Below, in pieces: positions 41,896-53,539 of a DNA stretch of 64,000 nucleotides. The notes beneath the pieces were generated by a model, which ran no database searches, had not been told where the DNA came from, and saw only the letters and a program-made list of their open reading frames with translations. Every line of letters begins with the position of its first letter. The first letter of the stretch is position 1. Source of the stretch: Bombyx mori (Eukaryota > Arthropoda > Insecta > Lepidoptera > Bombycidae). A program made the position numbers and the translations under genes. The DNA lies in assembly GCF_030269925.1 (NCBI RefSeq), contig NC_085128.1:1924501-1988500 (forward strand), written 5' to 3'.

Positions 41896-43142
41896 GAAAA
41901 AAGTATTCACTATCAACTTTATACATTAAAATATTAATTCGTTCCGCCACCCATACAAGTACAGTTTCTTGAGATTAAAGGACAATAAAACCAAAATCAT
42001 CATTATGAACAGATTATAAATATATGTAACGTGTAATTAAAACTCAATTTATGTAAATCGAAGACATTATTACGTTCATAAACAAAACGCGGCGAGCGAT
42101 GGAATTGTATAATAGAAATTTAAGGACACGATGTACGAGCGATTAGCGATTTTTATAACGTTTTTTTTCGTTCGAGGTACTGATTTTTACCACCATTCTA
42201 CCTCTATGTGTGGCGATAAACTATATATATTTAGGATTGAATCTAAAAGTATTGCCAAAATGTTTAATTATAGCAAATTAAGGTCCAAACTTCTAGGTAG
42301 GCAACCTTAGAAATTATGTTTTTGTTCTGCTATATGTACCAGACAGAAAACGGCTTTAGTGATGTTTCTGCTGGTAACATAAAAAACGACGGCCTGACGT
42401 ATTTACCATTATTAAAATACAATATAATGAAATAGTGCCATTTAACACAAGAGGATACTTGGTACAAAAACTGAATTTACTTTATATTTAAAACGTTAAC
42501 TTACTGGGATATAGTCTTGTTAGAGGCAGATAACCCATATTTGTCGCTACCCGCTTTTCACTTAAAATTAAAACAAGAGGAGTGCTTACAGATGATATAT
42601 TAAATTTTATTGTTTTTAACTCTCACGATATAATTGAGTCATGAAAATCGAACGGCCATAATAACAGACGTAAATGTTTAAGAAATTATCCATAAATTAT
42701 ATTTTATTGAGGATATTATTACCTCGTGTTTTGAATGTACCGATCGTTCGTTGCAGTTCAATTTCATTTTTCGATTGCTTTCGTGATAAACAATAAAATT
42801 TTCTACTTTTAAATTTGTGTAGATTGTGGACTCGATAACATAATTTAAAAAAATCAGTAACGGATTCAAATCGAGTAAGCAACATTATGGTTTTTCCCAG
42901 ATCTCTCAGAAAATATTTATCAGAAAGATTAGATCTCTCAGAAAATATTTATAATAAATGACCTCCTAAATACTGATTGTTATTATATGTAAATAGGTTT
43001 TGGAGTTTTTTAGCTCACCTTTTGTTAGGTGTTAGTTAAAAAAAACCGTGTCGAATTTAACCTACTAAAGCTTCTCAATAAACAACAACCTGCAACCAAA
43101 ATCTCAGGGTCAAGACAGATGCAGACAGGGGAGTTTTTTTTT
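41896..43142. other. Unique AT-rich intergenic DNA
   Basis: No gene or dispersed repeat. A 22 bp direct repeat (AGATCTCTCAGAAAATATTTAT) occurs at 42899 and again about 32 bp later. Confidence 0.4.
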
Positions 43143-43258
43143 GTTTTTTTTTATTGCCGTGTAGGAAGACGAGCATACGGCGCACCTGATGGTGAGTGGT
43201 TACCGTCGCCCATGGACTTCAGCAATGCCAGAGGCACAGCCAAGCTGCTGCCTACCGA
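43143..43258 (-). mobile_element. Family B: LINE 3' end (antisense)
   Basis: TTGCCGTGTAGGAAGACGAG to GCCAAGCTGCTGCCTACCG. Confidence 0.85.
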
Positions 43259-43489
43259 ACTTCCGCTTTAGTGCAGAATACATCATTTTTTGGTCATGCT
43301 ACCCTCTCGGGAAGTCAAACCCGGCCGTGAACATCTGACTTCATTTTACGCGTGAAAGATAATATTTTATAAAAATACTGTATAAGGTTTAGGCCGTTAT
43401 CTTGACAAATAGCACGAAAATTTTTAATTCCGTTTGCAAGCTTATTTATTTAATACATAGCCAATAGTGAAAAATAAAGACAGAAAAAT

Positions 43490-43605
43490 ACTTGGATGGT
43501 GTTAGAGGATATGCGCGAGGAAGGTATCAATGCAGAGATGACGTATTAATGGAGATAGAGGACATCCCAAATGTGGGATAAGGGCAAGAAAGAGAAGACG
43601 CACAC
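43490..43605 (+). mobile_element. LINE reverse-transcriptase C-terminal relic
   Basis: One frame reads W-M-V-L-E-D-M-R-E-E-G-I-N-A-E-M-T and continues to M-W-D-K-G-K-K-E-K. This resembles the conserved D-M-x-x-x-G-x-x-x-E-M-T end of a common lepidopteran LINE ORF, with a stop inside. Confidence 0.6.
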
Positions 43606-44600
43606 ATAGGGATGACCGATGTAAGTATTTCAATATTAAAATTTAATTACGTAAACATGCCAAAAGTGACTTATCTTAACACAATACACTTTTTACACAA
43701 TTACCTATCTATCTTACATCTTACACAATTACCGGCCCTTATAGACGAGCGAACGATAAGCGATGCTAAGGGCGTCGTACCGGTTGTTGCAGTATTTTCG
43801 CGAACGGCGGTGGCAACTCCTCATCATAATGAGGCCCTATACTTCTTACAAGGAAAATAGACTTGTGACTATAAATGTGTTATTATAATATTTCAACAGG
43901 ATACAAGTCGCGAATTAAATAATGTTTTGTTAGCTAAATTACGCACTTAGTAATAATAAAACACTATCAAATATTTAAGTTTTGGTTTTGGTTAAGACTT
44001 CGCGACGGTTGGGTAAACAAGCTCCGGAAAAAAAATATTCTTCTAGTTTAAAAAAAAGCATCAAGCAAACCACAATTCTTTTAATCGCGATCGTAAACAA
44101 AGTAGAATGAAGTGATAAAAACCGTTCTGCACTTATCTTTATAATGCAATAAATACAAATTACTTTTAAAGGAGGCGAAGTAAATTCAACAAAACGGTTG
44201 AATTCTTTTACGTTTCGGCTCGATTAACGTTTTTACGCGACCATTAAAACACACGGTTTTCGTTTTGGTCTAATAAACAACATTTTAGCATCTAATAAAG
44301 GTTGGGTACTAAAGTATCACTATAAACCTGTACTTTGTGTGTACTTTGTATGACAGGTGGTTCGAAAAAAAACTGTGACTCTTTTGGTGATTGGGCTCGG
44401 AGGTACATTTTCTAGATAGAAGCAATTTCGAATTTTGAATGCTGATGGAAATATAGTTTCAAGAACAAGTCTGGGTGTCTTTGATGGGAAAAACATATAG
44501 ATAACAAAACCTAGTTTTCTTTTATCAGTCATTGTCACTTAACCATTAAAACACACACTTTCTCCACGGAAAATTTCTAGAAGAGGGATGACCCACGTAG
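43606..44600. other. Intergenic DNA, nothing recognised
   Basis: AT-rich. An 82-codon frame at 43612-43860 has no domain. Confidence 0.4.
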
Positions 44601-44601
44601 T

Positions 44602-44736
44602 ACACTGATGCAGTTATTGACTGAGCATGGCTGCTTCGGGAAACACTGGATCGGAGCTGAGCCAACTTCAAAATATCAACCTTGGGAATGCGTCAAGACA
44701 GCAAAGTGGACACTTGCAGTCTGGATTATTAGGTAG
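44602..44736 (+). pseudogene. LINE reverse-transcriptase C-terminal fragment
   Basis: Reads TLMQLLTEHGCFGKHWIGAE then PTSKYQPWECVKTAKWTLAV and a stop. The L-T-x-HGCFGKY/H pattern followed by a cysteine/histidine segment is the C-terminal region of R1/Jockey-type LINE ORF2 proteins. The expected C-x-x-C pair after PTSKY is degraded, so this is a relic. Confidence 0.7.
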
Positions 44737-45264
44737 AAACTAACACTTTATTTTTTTTAACACTAAGAATTAAAAAAGTTGCATCACAACTGCCTTTGTG
44801 AATAATCAGAGGAACTTCATTAATTGCAGAATGTGTTTCTTCTAGTGGTATAATGGATACGATGTATGTATGGACCACCTACACTCAATTAAGTATTTAA
44901 ATTCACATTGAACTGGAATTCCTTAAATTCTATTTAGTAATTTAGTTAGAAGACAAAGAAAACCTCGTATTGCAGGCATTGCGCCTTCGTTCGAGAATGA
45001 CCTAGCTAGTGTGGCCATAAAGTGCACAATAAGTTGTGACTTCAACAGATATATCTTGATGGGTGTTGTCCAGTATACCTATCCACTGCACAGCTAGATA
45101 TAACTATTGGGATCGTTTAGGCTAAGACAAGCAACAATTGTATTTAATCCAATAATACAAAAAACAAATCTAACCGAATGTTTCTTTTACATTTTTTTTA
45201 ATTTTACGCACTCATTGGAGCACAAATAAAATCAGAGGTCGCTCAGGACCGATGGTTCTGCTTT
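44737..45264. other. Intergenic DNA, nothing recognised
   Basis: No repeat or frame supported. Confidence 0.35.
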
Positions 45265-45475
45265 TTTTTCTACCTCAGCTGGGATCCTTGAGAGGCTTGA
45301 GAGACCAGCCTAACCGAGCGAGTGGATGAGCTCTGGGGGCTCTAAGCTGGGAGCGTTGCTAACACTAGCCCTAGCAAGAGCAGTGCTTCGCAAAGTCTAC
45401 CACTGGATCGGAAACGCGACTCACTGAGAAGATCCGGCGAGAAACTCAATGGGCTGTGTCTATGGGTTCTAAGTT
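45265..45475 (+). repeat. Family C repeat
   Basis: GAGGCTTGAGAGACCAGCC, GCTAACACTAGCCCTAGCAA, GATCGGAAACGCGACTCACT, GGGCTGTGTCTATGGG. Confidence 0.82.
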
Positions 45476-45859
45476 TCTTCAAAGCCATTCTAAGGGCTTT
45501 GAAGAAACTTGTGGGGCATCTAGCCTAGATTGGTAAAGCAGGTAAGTCGAAACTGTGGGACTTTTACATCAATAAATTAATAAAAACAACCGAATAATTT
45601 AGAATATTCTAGAAATACAGTGTATTTCTTTAATTAATTCGAAAACGTATCGTGTAATTGTACGTTGCGTTAATAAATATTCAAACACACCATAATCAAT
45701 AGGGAAAGTTCAAAGTAATTTTGTTGACCGGTGGTAAAAATTCTCACAGGGGCTTTAAGAGTCTAAGTTAGGAAATGTGCTATGAAATAATATGTGTTGT
45801 GTATGTGTTTCCATTCCTTTAGAAATTTTAATTTAAGCAAAAATGAAAATGGAATTTCA

Positions 45860-46090
45860 GAAGTCGTCGTGGCCTAATGGATAAGACGTCCGGTGGATTC
45901 GTGTTGAGCGATGCACCGGTGTTCGAATCCCGCAGGCGGGCACCAATTTTCCTAATGAAATACGTACTCAACAAATGTTCACGATTGTCTCAAGGTGGGT
46001 GGCGCATTTACGTTGTGGATGTCCATGGGCTCCAGTAACCACTTAACAACAGGTGGGCTGTGAGCTCGTCCACTCATCTAAGCAATAAAA
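45860..46090 (+). mobile_element. Bm1 SINE with intact head and large internal deletion
   Basis: Complete head GAAGTCGTCGTGGCCTAATG with B box GGTGTTCGAATCCCGCAGGC runs to GTTCACGATTG, then jumps directly to TCTCAAGGTGGGTGGCGCAT and the normal 3' end. About 210 bp of the body are missing. Confidence 0.93.
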
Positions 46091-46387
46091 GAACACGTTT
46101 TGATTAAAATTCCAAATTTGTGGTTTCCTAAAAATTATACGGCTATTGAAAAATATAAATGAGAAATACGGATGCTTGATTAAAATGAAATTAAATACAC
46201 CCACACTTGGATCTCGTGTTTACAGTAGTCAATAAGTAGATAAAAACAGTTGTAGATAGATTGAAAATGGAGTTACTTGCAGCTTCGGACGCTTGGTCAA
46301 GGAAAAGTGTCAATTTAGTTTCCCAGAGAAGAGACATGATTTTTCCCGCTAAAAGGTAGTCTAGTCACTATCCTGACCTGAAACCCG

Positions 46388-46508
46388 ACCTGAGACTTCA
46401 GAACTCATGTCTCAAGGTGGGTGGCGGCATTTACGTTGTAGATGTCTATGGGCTCCAGTAACCACTTAACACCAGGTGGGCTGTGAGCTCGTCCACCCAT
46501 TTAAACAA
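46388..46508 (+). mobile_element. Bm1 SINE 3' half
   Basis: CCTGAGACTTCAGAACTCAT to CACCCATTTAAACAAT; joins without an A-tail to an antisense Bm1 piece. Confidence 0.9.
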
Positions 46509-46647
46509 TATAAGTTCTAAGATCTCAGTATAGTAACAACGGCTGCTCCACCCTTCAAACCGAAACGCATTACTGCTTCACGGCGGAAATAGGCAGGGCG
46601 GTGGTACCTACCCGCGCGGACTCACAAGAGGTCCTACCACCAGTAAA
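46509..46647 (-). mobile_element. Bm1 SINE middle part, inverted next to the previous piece
   Basis: ATAAGTTCTAAGATCTCAGT to GTCCTACCACCAGTAA. The T-rich end that would mark a normal insertion is absent at the junction. Confidence 0.9.
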
Positions 46648-47715
46648 ATAAATAACCTCTCACCGCTCGATATATATTTTGAAACAAAAGATATCGAACT
46701 CTACGTCCTGGTTGATATACTCGCACGCTCTACAATTAGATGCCGACACGTATTAATAATTCATAACTCGATCAAACATGTGATCTCACATCGGCGCACT
46801 TGAATGGCATGTACACTGGTTTAGTTGTGGACGTGATAATGTAATTCCCTTTTAATGTAAACAGATAGCTGAAGTAACAAACGAGAAAAAAAAACCTCGC
46901 CGAATTGACAACCACTTTTTCAGGACGACTAAGAACCAAGTATTTACATTTTTGAAATGAAACACACTTGTTTTGCTGTCACAAATCAACACCCTGTATT
47001 TTATTATAGATAAAGTTATACAAATAAGAAGTTTTTTTAATTGTACAAGAGAGAAAAATATACATATTTTCACGATAAAATAATCTTCAAACATATAAAT
47101 TACTAGTCGAAATACTTAAAAATATAAATATATTAGGGAGAACAAATACATACCTATGTGTGTTTCCATGAGTTAAAAAGCTGTATAGACTATTTGGACG
47201 TGGATTAACGAAGACAATCGCCTCGCCTAATCATAGAATACTATTCAGTTGAAGTCAAAGACTTAATTCATTTTAGAATAACTGCTGTCTTAATTTCTTC
47301 GCGGCTTAAATAGGTAAGATAGCCAACTCATATGACTTGATCAAATGAAGTAGTGTTTTGAAGTTACCTTAACCATAGGACAGTAAATGTACCTAGCTTA
47401 GAATTCGTTGAGAGTGAAATATAATTTAATGTAAAAGGTTCTTTAGCAATCGACCGCGGAGGTTTTATTCCGTAAATTAATACCTCCTTCGCACGCATAA
47501 TCGACTTTATAAATACATGGCGACTACTAACATTTCTCGATTGCATTTCGATTCGAGAACTTTTGCGCGTTATGATTAGCAGTCAACTAAGAAATTCACA
47601 CAAATTCAACAGAAACAAAGTAAAAACATAAAGTAAACAATAAGATGCAACAGAAATATGTAAACAGTAAATAAGTAATATATGTAAGTATATTTATCTC
47701 CTTCTTTTATTTTAG
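46648..47715. other. Unique AT-rich intergenic DNA
   Basis: No repeat or coding sequence supported. Confidence 0.4.
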
Positions 47716-47724
47716 TTGGACCTC

Positions 47725-47880
47725 TTTTTTTTTTTGTCACGAGGAAATCGCCGGACTTCCGCCCTCCACTGGGGATGGAGGGCAGGGCATGTCGGAGTTG
47801 AACCGACTAAAACCTCCTGTCGCTCAACAACCAGCATCCAAACTAGTTGGACACCTAGCAGATGTCATGTAAAAACCTCT
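47725..47880 (-). repeat. Dispersed repeat fragment, probably LINE-derived
   Basis: CACGAGGAAATCGCCGGACT, GGATGGAGGGCAGGGCATGT and CGACTAAAACCTCCTGTCGC are much GC-richer than the surroundings and look like retroelement coding DNA. The family and the orientation are uncertain. Confidence 0.4.
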
Positions 47881-47884
47881 ATTT

Positions 47885-47965
47885 TTTTTTTTTTGCAATT
47901 GATATATAGAATTAGCAATAGCAATAGCAACAGAATTAGCAATTGATATATAGAATAGCAATAGA
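47885..47965 (+). repeat. Simple tandem repeat (AATAGC-type)
   Basis: GAATTAGCAATAGCAATAGC and AATTGATATATAGAAT occur twice around AACAGAATTAGC. Confidence 0.7.
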
Positions 47966-48309
47966 GAGATTGCTGGTGCCTAGAAGCCTCTGAGAGTGGA
48001 TTAGCTATGTATATGCCGCTGAGGATCTTTTTACGTGAGTTAGATTAGGAGTATAGTTAATAGTGCTCATGATAAAGAAATTATCGTACCACGTCGCTCT
48101 TGTAAAACTGCGTTTCGACACTGACGCTTACTTCATACTTACGGATGAGTTCGTGACATAGATAGTCCTAAAGATCTACATTCCTCACGTACCTCGGTGC
48201 TCCGATTACCATCCTATAGAAGCAGGATTGCATGATTTGGAGAGTATGAAGGTGCGGACCACGTGAGCAAGCACCACGCCCACTGAAGTCACGATCTTTT
48301 CCGATTTTT

Positions 48310-48560
48310 TATTTTATTTATCTTCACCTTATCCCACTAGGTGTGGTTGGCACAGCTAATTTTTTACTTTCATTCTCTTCTGTCTGTCGTCATCTCAACA
48401 CTCACTCCTTTCTCTCTCATATCGTCATTCACTCAATCCATCCATGTCTTCTTCGGTCGACCTCTTCCCCTCTACCTTGCACTATCATTTCCATACGTCT
48501 CATAGTCACATGCGTCTTCTCTCTACGCATCACATGTCCTTACCACGCTAGTCGTGCGAT
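48310..48560 (-). mobile_element. LINE reverse-transcriptase C-terminal relic (antisense)
   Basis: The complement contains a segment like G-R-G-K-R-S-T-E-E-D-M-D (family form G-R-G-R-P-K-K-x-W-M-D) and DACDYETYGND. This is the end of a common LINE ORF. The plus-strand 86-codon Ser/Leu-rich frame is its shadow. Confidence 0.6.
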
Positions 48561-48935
48561 GATTGTTAGATATCGAAAAAATACACAAATAAAAAAATCA
48601 TAGAATATAATCGAGAACAAAAAGTAATGGTGTATTCATTCGAATTTCAAATGCTAATAAGAATCTCAGCTTCGGAACACGTACCACACCCTCAACCTTC
48701 GTAACAAAACAATACAACAAATAACAAACAAAACACAATGGCCGATGTGATGTTATGCGTTTGATTTTTATCTATCGGAACGCCGTTCGATCTTCGCAAT
48801 GGCGGTACGTGACGCGGTAAACGTTTTTTGAAAGATTTGTTTTGGATAATAATAACTTACGTTTTTCTTGAACTAATTTTATTTCAACTCTTAACTGTAT
48901 TTTCATAAACAAAGTTAATTTTTAATTTGATTAAC
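48561..48935. other. Intergenic DNA, nothing recognised
   Basis: Includes a GC-richer patch at about 48740-48830 with no recognised content. Confidence 0.35.
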
Positions 48936-49174
48936 TTTTTTTTTTTTATTGCTTTGATGGGTGAACGAGCTCACAGTCCACCTGAGGTTACTGGAGCACA
49001 TAGTCATCTACGACGTAAATGCGCCACCCACCTTGAGATATAAGTTCTAAGCTCTCAAGTATAGTTACAACGGCTGCCCCACCCTTCAAACCGAAATGCA
49101 TTACTACTTCACGGCAGAAATAGGCAGGGAGGTGGTACCTACCCGCGCGGAATCACAAGAGGTCCTACCACCAG
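48936..49174 (-). mobile_element. Bm1 SINE, 5'-truncated, abutting a LINE fragment
   Basis: T-run, ATTGCTTTGATGGGTGAACG, end CCTACCACCAG. A small deletion removes part of TGGTGTTAAGTGG. The following bases begin the LINE segment. Confidence 0.92.
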
Positions 49175-50065
49175 AAAGGTATATCGCTGGTCAAGGACTT
49201 AGAGCGACTGACTATATCTCACGGAGCCCGGTCTCGATTCTATATTCATATTATTATGTGCTTCCTACCTCCCTTGATGATGAGATCAATAGCAGGGTCG
49301 GTGCCGCTGCTGCAGCATTTGGAAAGCTATATTCCAAGGTCTTCTGCTCACACGACCTTAAGTTGGCCACTAAAATCTCAGTTTACATGGCAATTGTGCT
49401 GCCAAGCCTCCTATACTCCTCCGAGTCGTGGTGTGTGTACCGCCGCCACATTCGCACTCTGGATCGCTTCCACCTTAAATGCCTTCGTGCCATCATGAAA
49501 ATCAGATGGTCTGATAGAGTGCGAAATACCGAAGTCTTGCGACGTGCCAATGTTGGTGGCATTGAGACCTATTTAATGCGTCGGCAGCTTCGATGGTGCG
49601 GTCATGTATCACGCATGACGGAGGAAAGAGTGGCGAAGCGCATCTTCTTCTCTGAATTGCAGGATGGCAAGCGAAAGCATGGCGGACAACTCCTGCGGTA
49701 CAAGGATGTCGTGAAACGACACATGAAGAGATGTGATATAGAGCCCTCTCAATGGGAGCGCTTGGCAGCACAGCGGCCAGAATGGCGCAGAATGGTGAAC
49801 AGCAAAGTACGCGAGTTCGAGGATCAGCGTAAAGCTGACCTTGATTACAAACGCGACCAGTTGAAGGCCCGCCCACCTGCTGCCATAACCTATAATTATG
49901 AGAACGGCGTGCTTACGTGCCCTCAATGCGCAAGGAGTTTTGCCGCAAAGATAGGCTATATAAGCCATCTTCGAGCGCACGAGCGCCAAATCGACGGATA
50001 GGAGTCAAAGTGGTCGCCATGGCCGAAATCGGTCGGATGAATCATCATCATCATCATCACCTCCC
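49175..50065 (+). mobile_element. 5'-truncated LINE (RTE-like) with ATC-repeat tail
   Basis: The C-terminal coding part (see the entry at 49261-50001) is followed by a short 3' region GGCCGAAATCGGTCGGATGA and an ATCATCATCATCATCATCAC tail at 50041-50062. A microsatellite tail is typical of RTE-type LINEs. Confidence 0.78.
49261..50001 (+). pseudogene. LINE reverse-transcriptase C-terminus with C2H2 finger
   Basis: Uninterrupted frame of about 245 codons ending at TAG 49999. Landmarks: [19 protein letters not shown] (end of the RT thumb region), [32 protein letters not shown], and near the end [21 protein letters not shown], a C-x2-C-x12-H-x3-H zinc finger. The RT catalytic core and endonuclease are missing, so it cannot be autonomous. 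The open frame extends upstream to 49096 through the antisense Bm1, giving a 301-codon chimera with no evidence of expression. Confidence 0.85.
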
Positions 50066-50124
50066 TCATAACATAGAATTATAGCTTGGGTCAGTAAGTT
50101 CGGTATATTCATTTATCTGTTGTT

Positions 50125-50220
50125 TTATTCGTAGATGAGTTGATGGCTTTGTTTTCAAATGGATACTGGAGCCCATAACTCTTATCCACATTGAAATATA
50201 AGATTGAAGTTTCTTAGTAC
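50125..50220 (-). mobile_element. Very decayed Bm1-type SINE
   Basis: GTAGATGAGTTGATGGCTTT, GATACTGGAGCCCATAACTC, TTGAAATATAAGATTGAAG align in order with the antisense Bm1 tail, with many changes and a deletion. Confidence 0.55.
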
Positions 50221-51372
50221 AACACCAGTAGCATCCAGAATAGCCACAAAGCCCTGAGTAGCTTTCACGATACGCCTAGTTAGAGATGCATAAGTATTTG
50301 ACTACTGGCTTAAATTAACAACAAAGTTCCCAGTTGAGTGCTCGGTATTGAAAGTATTTATGCAAAGTTAGTATACAGCGACTCTTCGACTAAGGTACCT
50401 ATAATGAAGCTCGAAGCTTATTTTAAGCATTTGCATAAGTCTCGTCAGCTCACTGATTAAATTTCTCACGACCTCTGTGGTTTCCTGTAATTCGATATTC
50501 ATAGACCGACACTTCAATAATTTTAGTATTTTTTTTTTCAATAATTTAATTAATATTCAATATTTACTTTTTATAAACTATTTATAAAGTGGAAACGACA
50601 TTCACATGTGGATACTGAAGAACGAATAAAATCTCATAATTTTATCTTTTTGGTAAATGAAAATCTAAATTTTGGTGTAAATGTTTACTATAACAAAATA
50701 CAGATTATAGAATATGAAAAAAAACAGATAAAGTAAAAGACCTAAATAATACACCCAAAAAAGAAACAGAAAAATTTCCTGCCATGCTATGGATATACTA
50801 CTGGAGACATAACACAAGATCAACCCTTGATGTTAGGCAAACGGTCTTAGAGCTCGTGCCGAATTTCTGTGCTGTATGATAACAGGGCATGAACAGGCAA
50901 GAAGAACAAGGCCCACTCCAACGTGTTCAAATTAAAATCGACAGATGTACATACCTACAGCTCTGATGATGCGTGGCGGTAACTGGAGGCTTACACATTA
51001 TACTCAAAGAAACAGCGTGTTACAGAATTACAACTGTCAGATAATATTGTCGTTATTGATCAACAAAATGTAGTACTTATGGAAATGAATTCGGTTATTG
51101 ATATGACTTACCGTACGTACGTATGTGAAATGTGTTGAGTTGTTATTTGAGAACCTAGTGAAAGTCGTGTTGAGAAAAATTTGATATTCCCCGGTATATT
51201 TTTTATTGATTGGACATACGATGGATTATTTTCTTGGAGATTGGGAAATATACAAGTCAATGGCGCACCGTTAAAAGGAAAGTTTAGTAACATTACATTT
51301 AAAAGGTATATAAATCGACCAATGGTTCAACAGTCAGAGTGAGAGAAACAAAGAGCAAGAAAATGTACTACA
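50221..51372. other. Unique intergenic DNA
   Basis: AT-rich, no gene or repeat supported. Confidence 0.4.
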
Positions 51373-51404
<32 letters not shown>

Positions 51405-51450
51405 ATACTACTGCCGTACTATCACGATACTACTGCCGTACTATCTCGTT
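51373..51450 (+). repeat. (TAC)n microsatellite with a duplicated flank
   Basis: About ten TAC units, then ATACTACTGCCGTACTATC present twice in a row with CACG between. Confidence 0.88.
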
Positions 51451-51858
51451 TAGGGTGTACCCAAGAACTATTTTTCTTATCAAAATCTGTACTATAAATT
51501 CGGCAACATATTTACTATGCATAGAGTCTGTAAAATATTCTATGTTTACTTTAAACACACGATTATGAATTCAAAGTGTCAATTATTTACTTTCTTCTGC
51601 ACGGAAGCTAGTTTTAATGAACTATAAAAAACTTATAGTTAGGATAAGAAGAGTTTAAAAAAACGAACTTAGATATTTTCTTCTCTGTCTTTTTAAATGT
51701 TAATATACAGAATTTATAATACACTTGAAACTTAAATCGGATCTTTTGCGGCTAAGCAAACGCAATATGCTGTGAGTTCGTCTAGCCATGTGTTTAACTA
51801 GTATGCCATTTTTAACACGTTATTTATTAAAATACAAGCATATTCTTAAGCTTTATTT
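51451..51858. other. Intergenic DNA, nothing recognised
   Basis: AT-rich. Confidence 0.35.
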
Positions 51859-52256
51859 TAAGCTATTGCATAGATTTTATCGCGGGCCTTGAGCGCGGCG
51901 ACCGAATCATGAAATTCTGTAACGAAAAAAACCTAACACCCCTCACTCCGCCTACCATGTAGCTCGCGTTCAACACATTCACACGTTGCGCTTTTGTAGT
52001 GTTTGTGAATAAGCACGTGGCGTGACGTCACACTGCATGCGCATCATGAAAAGTCTGCCCATCTCTCTCTCGCGCGGTCTAGCTTATGAGTGTGAAGGGG
52101 ACAGTTAATGTTTTGCTTTTATTAATGTTTAATATAGCGTGGTCTTGTTTTATTATTGTTTTAATATTAAATTATCATTGTCTAATTATAATTGCTTAAG
52201 TTGATAAAAAATGCTATGCAATAGCTTTACCGCGGCAGTTCCCGAGGGCCACACGT
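51859..52256 (+). repeat. Family D repeat, copy 4
   Basis: TAAGCTATTGCATAGATTTT to TGCTATGCAATAGCTTTACC and CCCGAGGGCCACACG. Complete, with both inverted-repeat arms. Confidence 0.82.
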
Positions 52257-52872
52257 TTTTTTAATTTTAGCCTAGAAAGATAGGAACGTGGTTTGAATGA
52301 GCACTTGATTCCTGCGATTATCAATATTTCAAAAAATTATTTATAGGCTGTTTGTTAATATCCCTTTCAATATATCAATAGCATGTTGACCAGCTTTTTG
52401 ACTCCGTAAAGTAGAAACACCTCTAAACAGCCTAAGAACACGCTCGTATGCAGATATATTGGCCAAAATGGGATAAACCTTGCTATGGGGAAACACAGTA
52501 ACGAAGGCTCTCAAGGCAACTTATTTATATGTCAGCTTTTAAAAAAAATGCCGTTTTTAAATATACAAAAATTGTATTACGTTTAAATTTAAGTATTATT
52601 AAAATAATCAATGCAATTAAAATCAAGTTAGTAAGATATTTTTAATTGAACGACACAGTGAAACTTCTGATTACATCGAAAAACTACGAACTTTCTAGTC
52701 ACTTTATTTTTATAAACGCTTTACAATGATAATCAAAACGTCTTATAGATAGCATTGGTCGAAGATAATGGAAAGAAAATGTTAATAATTGCACATGCCT
52801 GCTAAACACTATTTTACTGCTACTGCTACACACTACTTTAGGTATAAATGTGTTAAGGGTACCTGTAAGGAT
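52257..52872. other. Intergenic DNA, nothing recognised
   Basis: AT-rich; no repeat identified. Confidence 0.35.
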
Positions 52873-53537
52873 TTACTGGTGACCGCACGGGTAGGTACCA
52901 CCACACCGCCTATTTCTGCCGTGAAGCAGCAATGCGTTTCGGTTTGAAGGGTGGGGTAGCCGTTGGAACTATACTGAGACCTTTTTTTTTTTTTTTTTTT
53001 TTTATTGCTTAGATGGATGGACGAGCTCACAGCCCACCTGGTGTTAAGTGGTTACTGGAGCCCATAGACATCTACAACGTAAATGCGCCACCCACCTCGA
53101 GATATAAGTTCTAAGGTCTCAATATAGTTACAACGGCTACCCCACCCTTCGAACCGAAACGCAATACTGCTTCACGGCGGAAATAGGCGGGGTGGTGGTA
53201 CCTACCCGCGCGGACTCCCAAGAGGTCCTACCACCAGTGTTTACGCAAATTATAATTTTGCGGGTTTGGTTTTTATTACACGATGTTATTCCTTCACCGT
53301 GGAAGTCAATCGTGAACATTTGTTGAGTACGTCTTCATTAGAAAAATTGGTACCCGCCTGCGGGATTCGAACATCGGTGCATCGCTACATACGAATGCAC
53401 CGGACGTCTTATCCTTTAGGCCACGACGACTTCAAAACTTATATCTCAAGGTGGGTGGCGCATTTACGTTGTAGATGTCTATGGGCTCCAGTGACCACTT
53501 AACACCAGGTGGGCTGTGAGCTCGTCCACCCATCTAA
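52873..53537 (+). mobile_element. Bm1 SINE (host), split by another Bm1
   Basis: Left part 52873-52981 (TACTGGTGACCGCACGGGTA to ACTGAGACC) and right part 53434-53537 (AAAACTTATATCTCAAGGTG to CCACCCATCTAAT). The left part lacks about 20 bp (GGTAGGACCTCTTGTGAGT) near its start. Confidence 0.92.
52982..53433 (-). mobile_element. Bm1 SINE (guest), full length, inserted in a Bm1
   Basis: A T-run of over 20, ATTGCTTAGATGGATGGACG, full body, GGGATTCGAACATCGGTGCA (B box complement) and CCTTTAGGCCACGACGACTTC at the end. Because the host is broken by it, it is the younger insertion. Confidence 0.95.
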
Positions 53538-53539
53538 TG

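Noticed and set aside
49502..49989. Two overlapping ~125-codon antisense frames
   Set aside because: They are shadows of the LINE reverse-transcriptase frame on the + strand and show no domain.
51373..51404. TAC repeats as a possible CRISPR-like or satellite array
   Set aside because: It is a plain trinucleotide microsatellite with no spacers.
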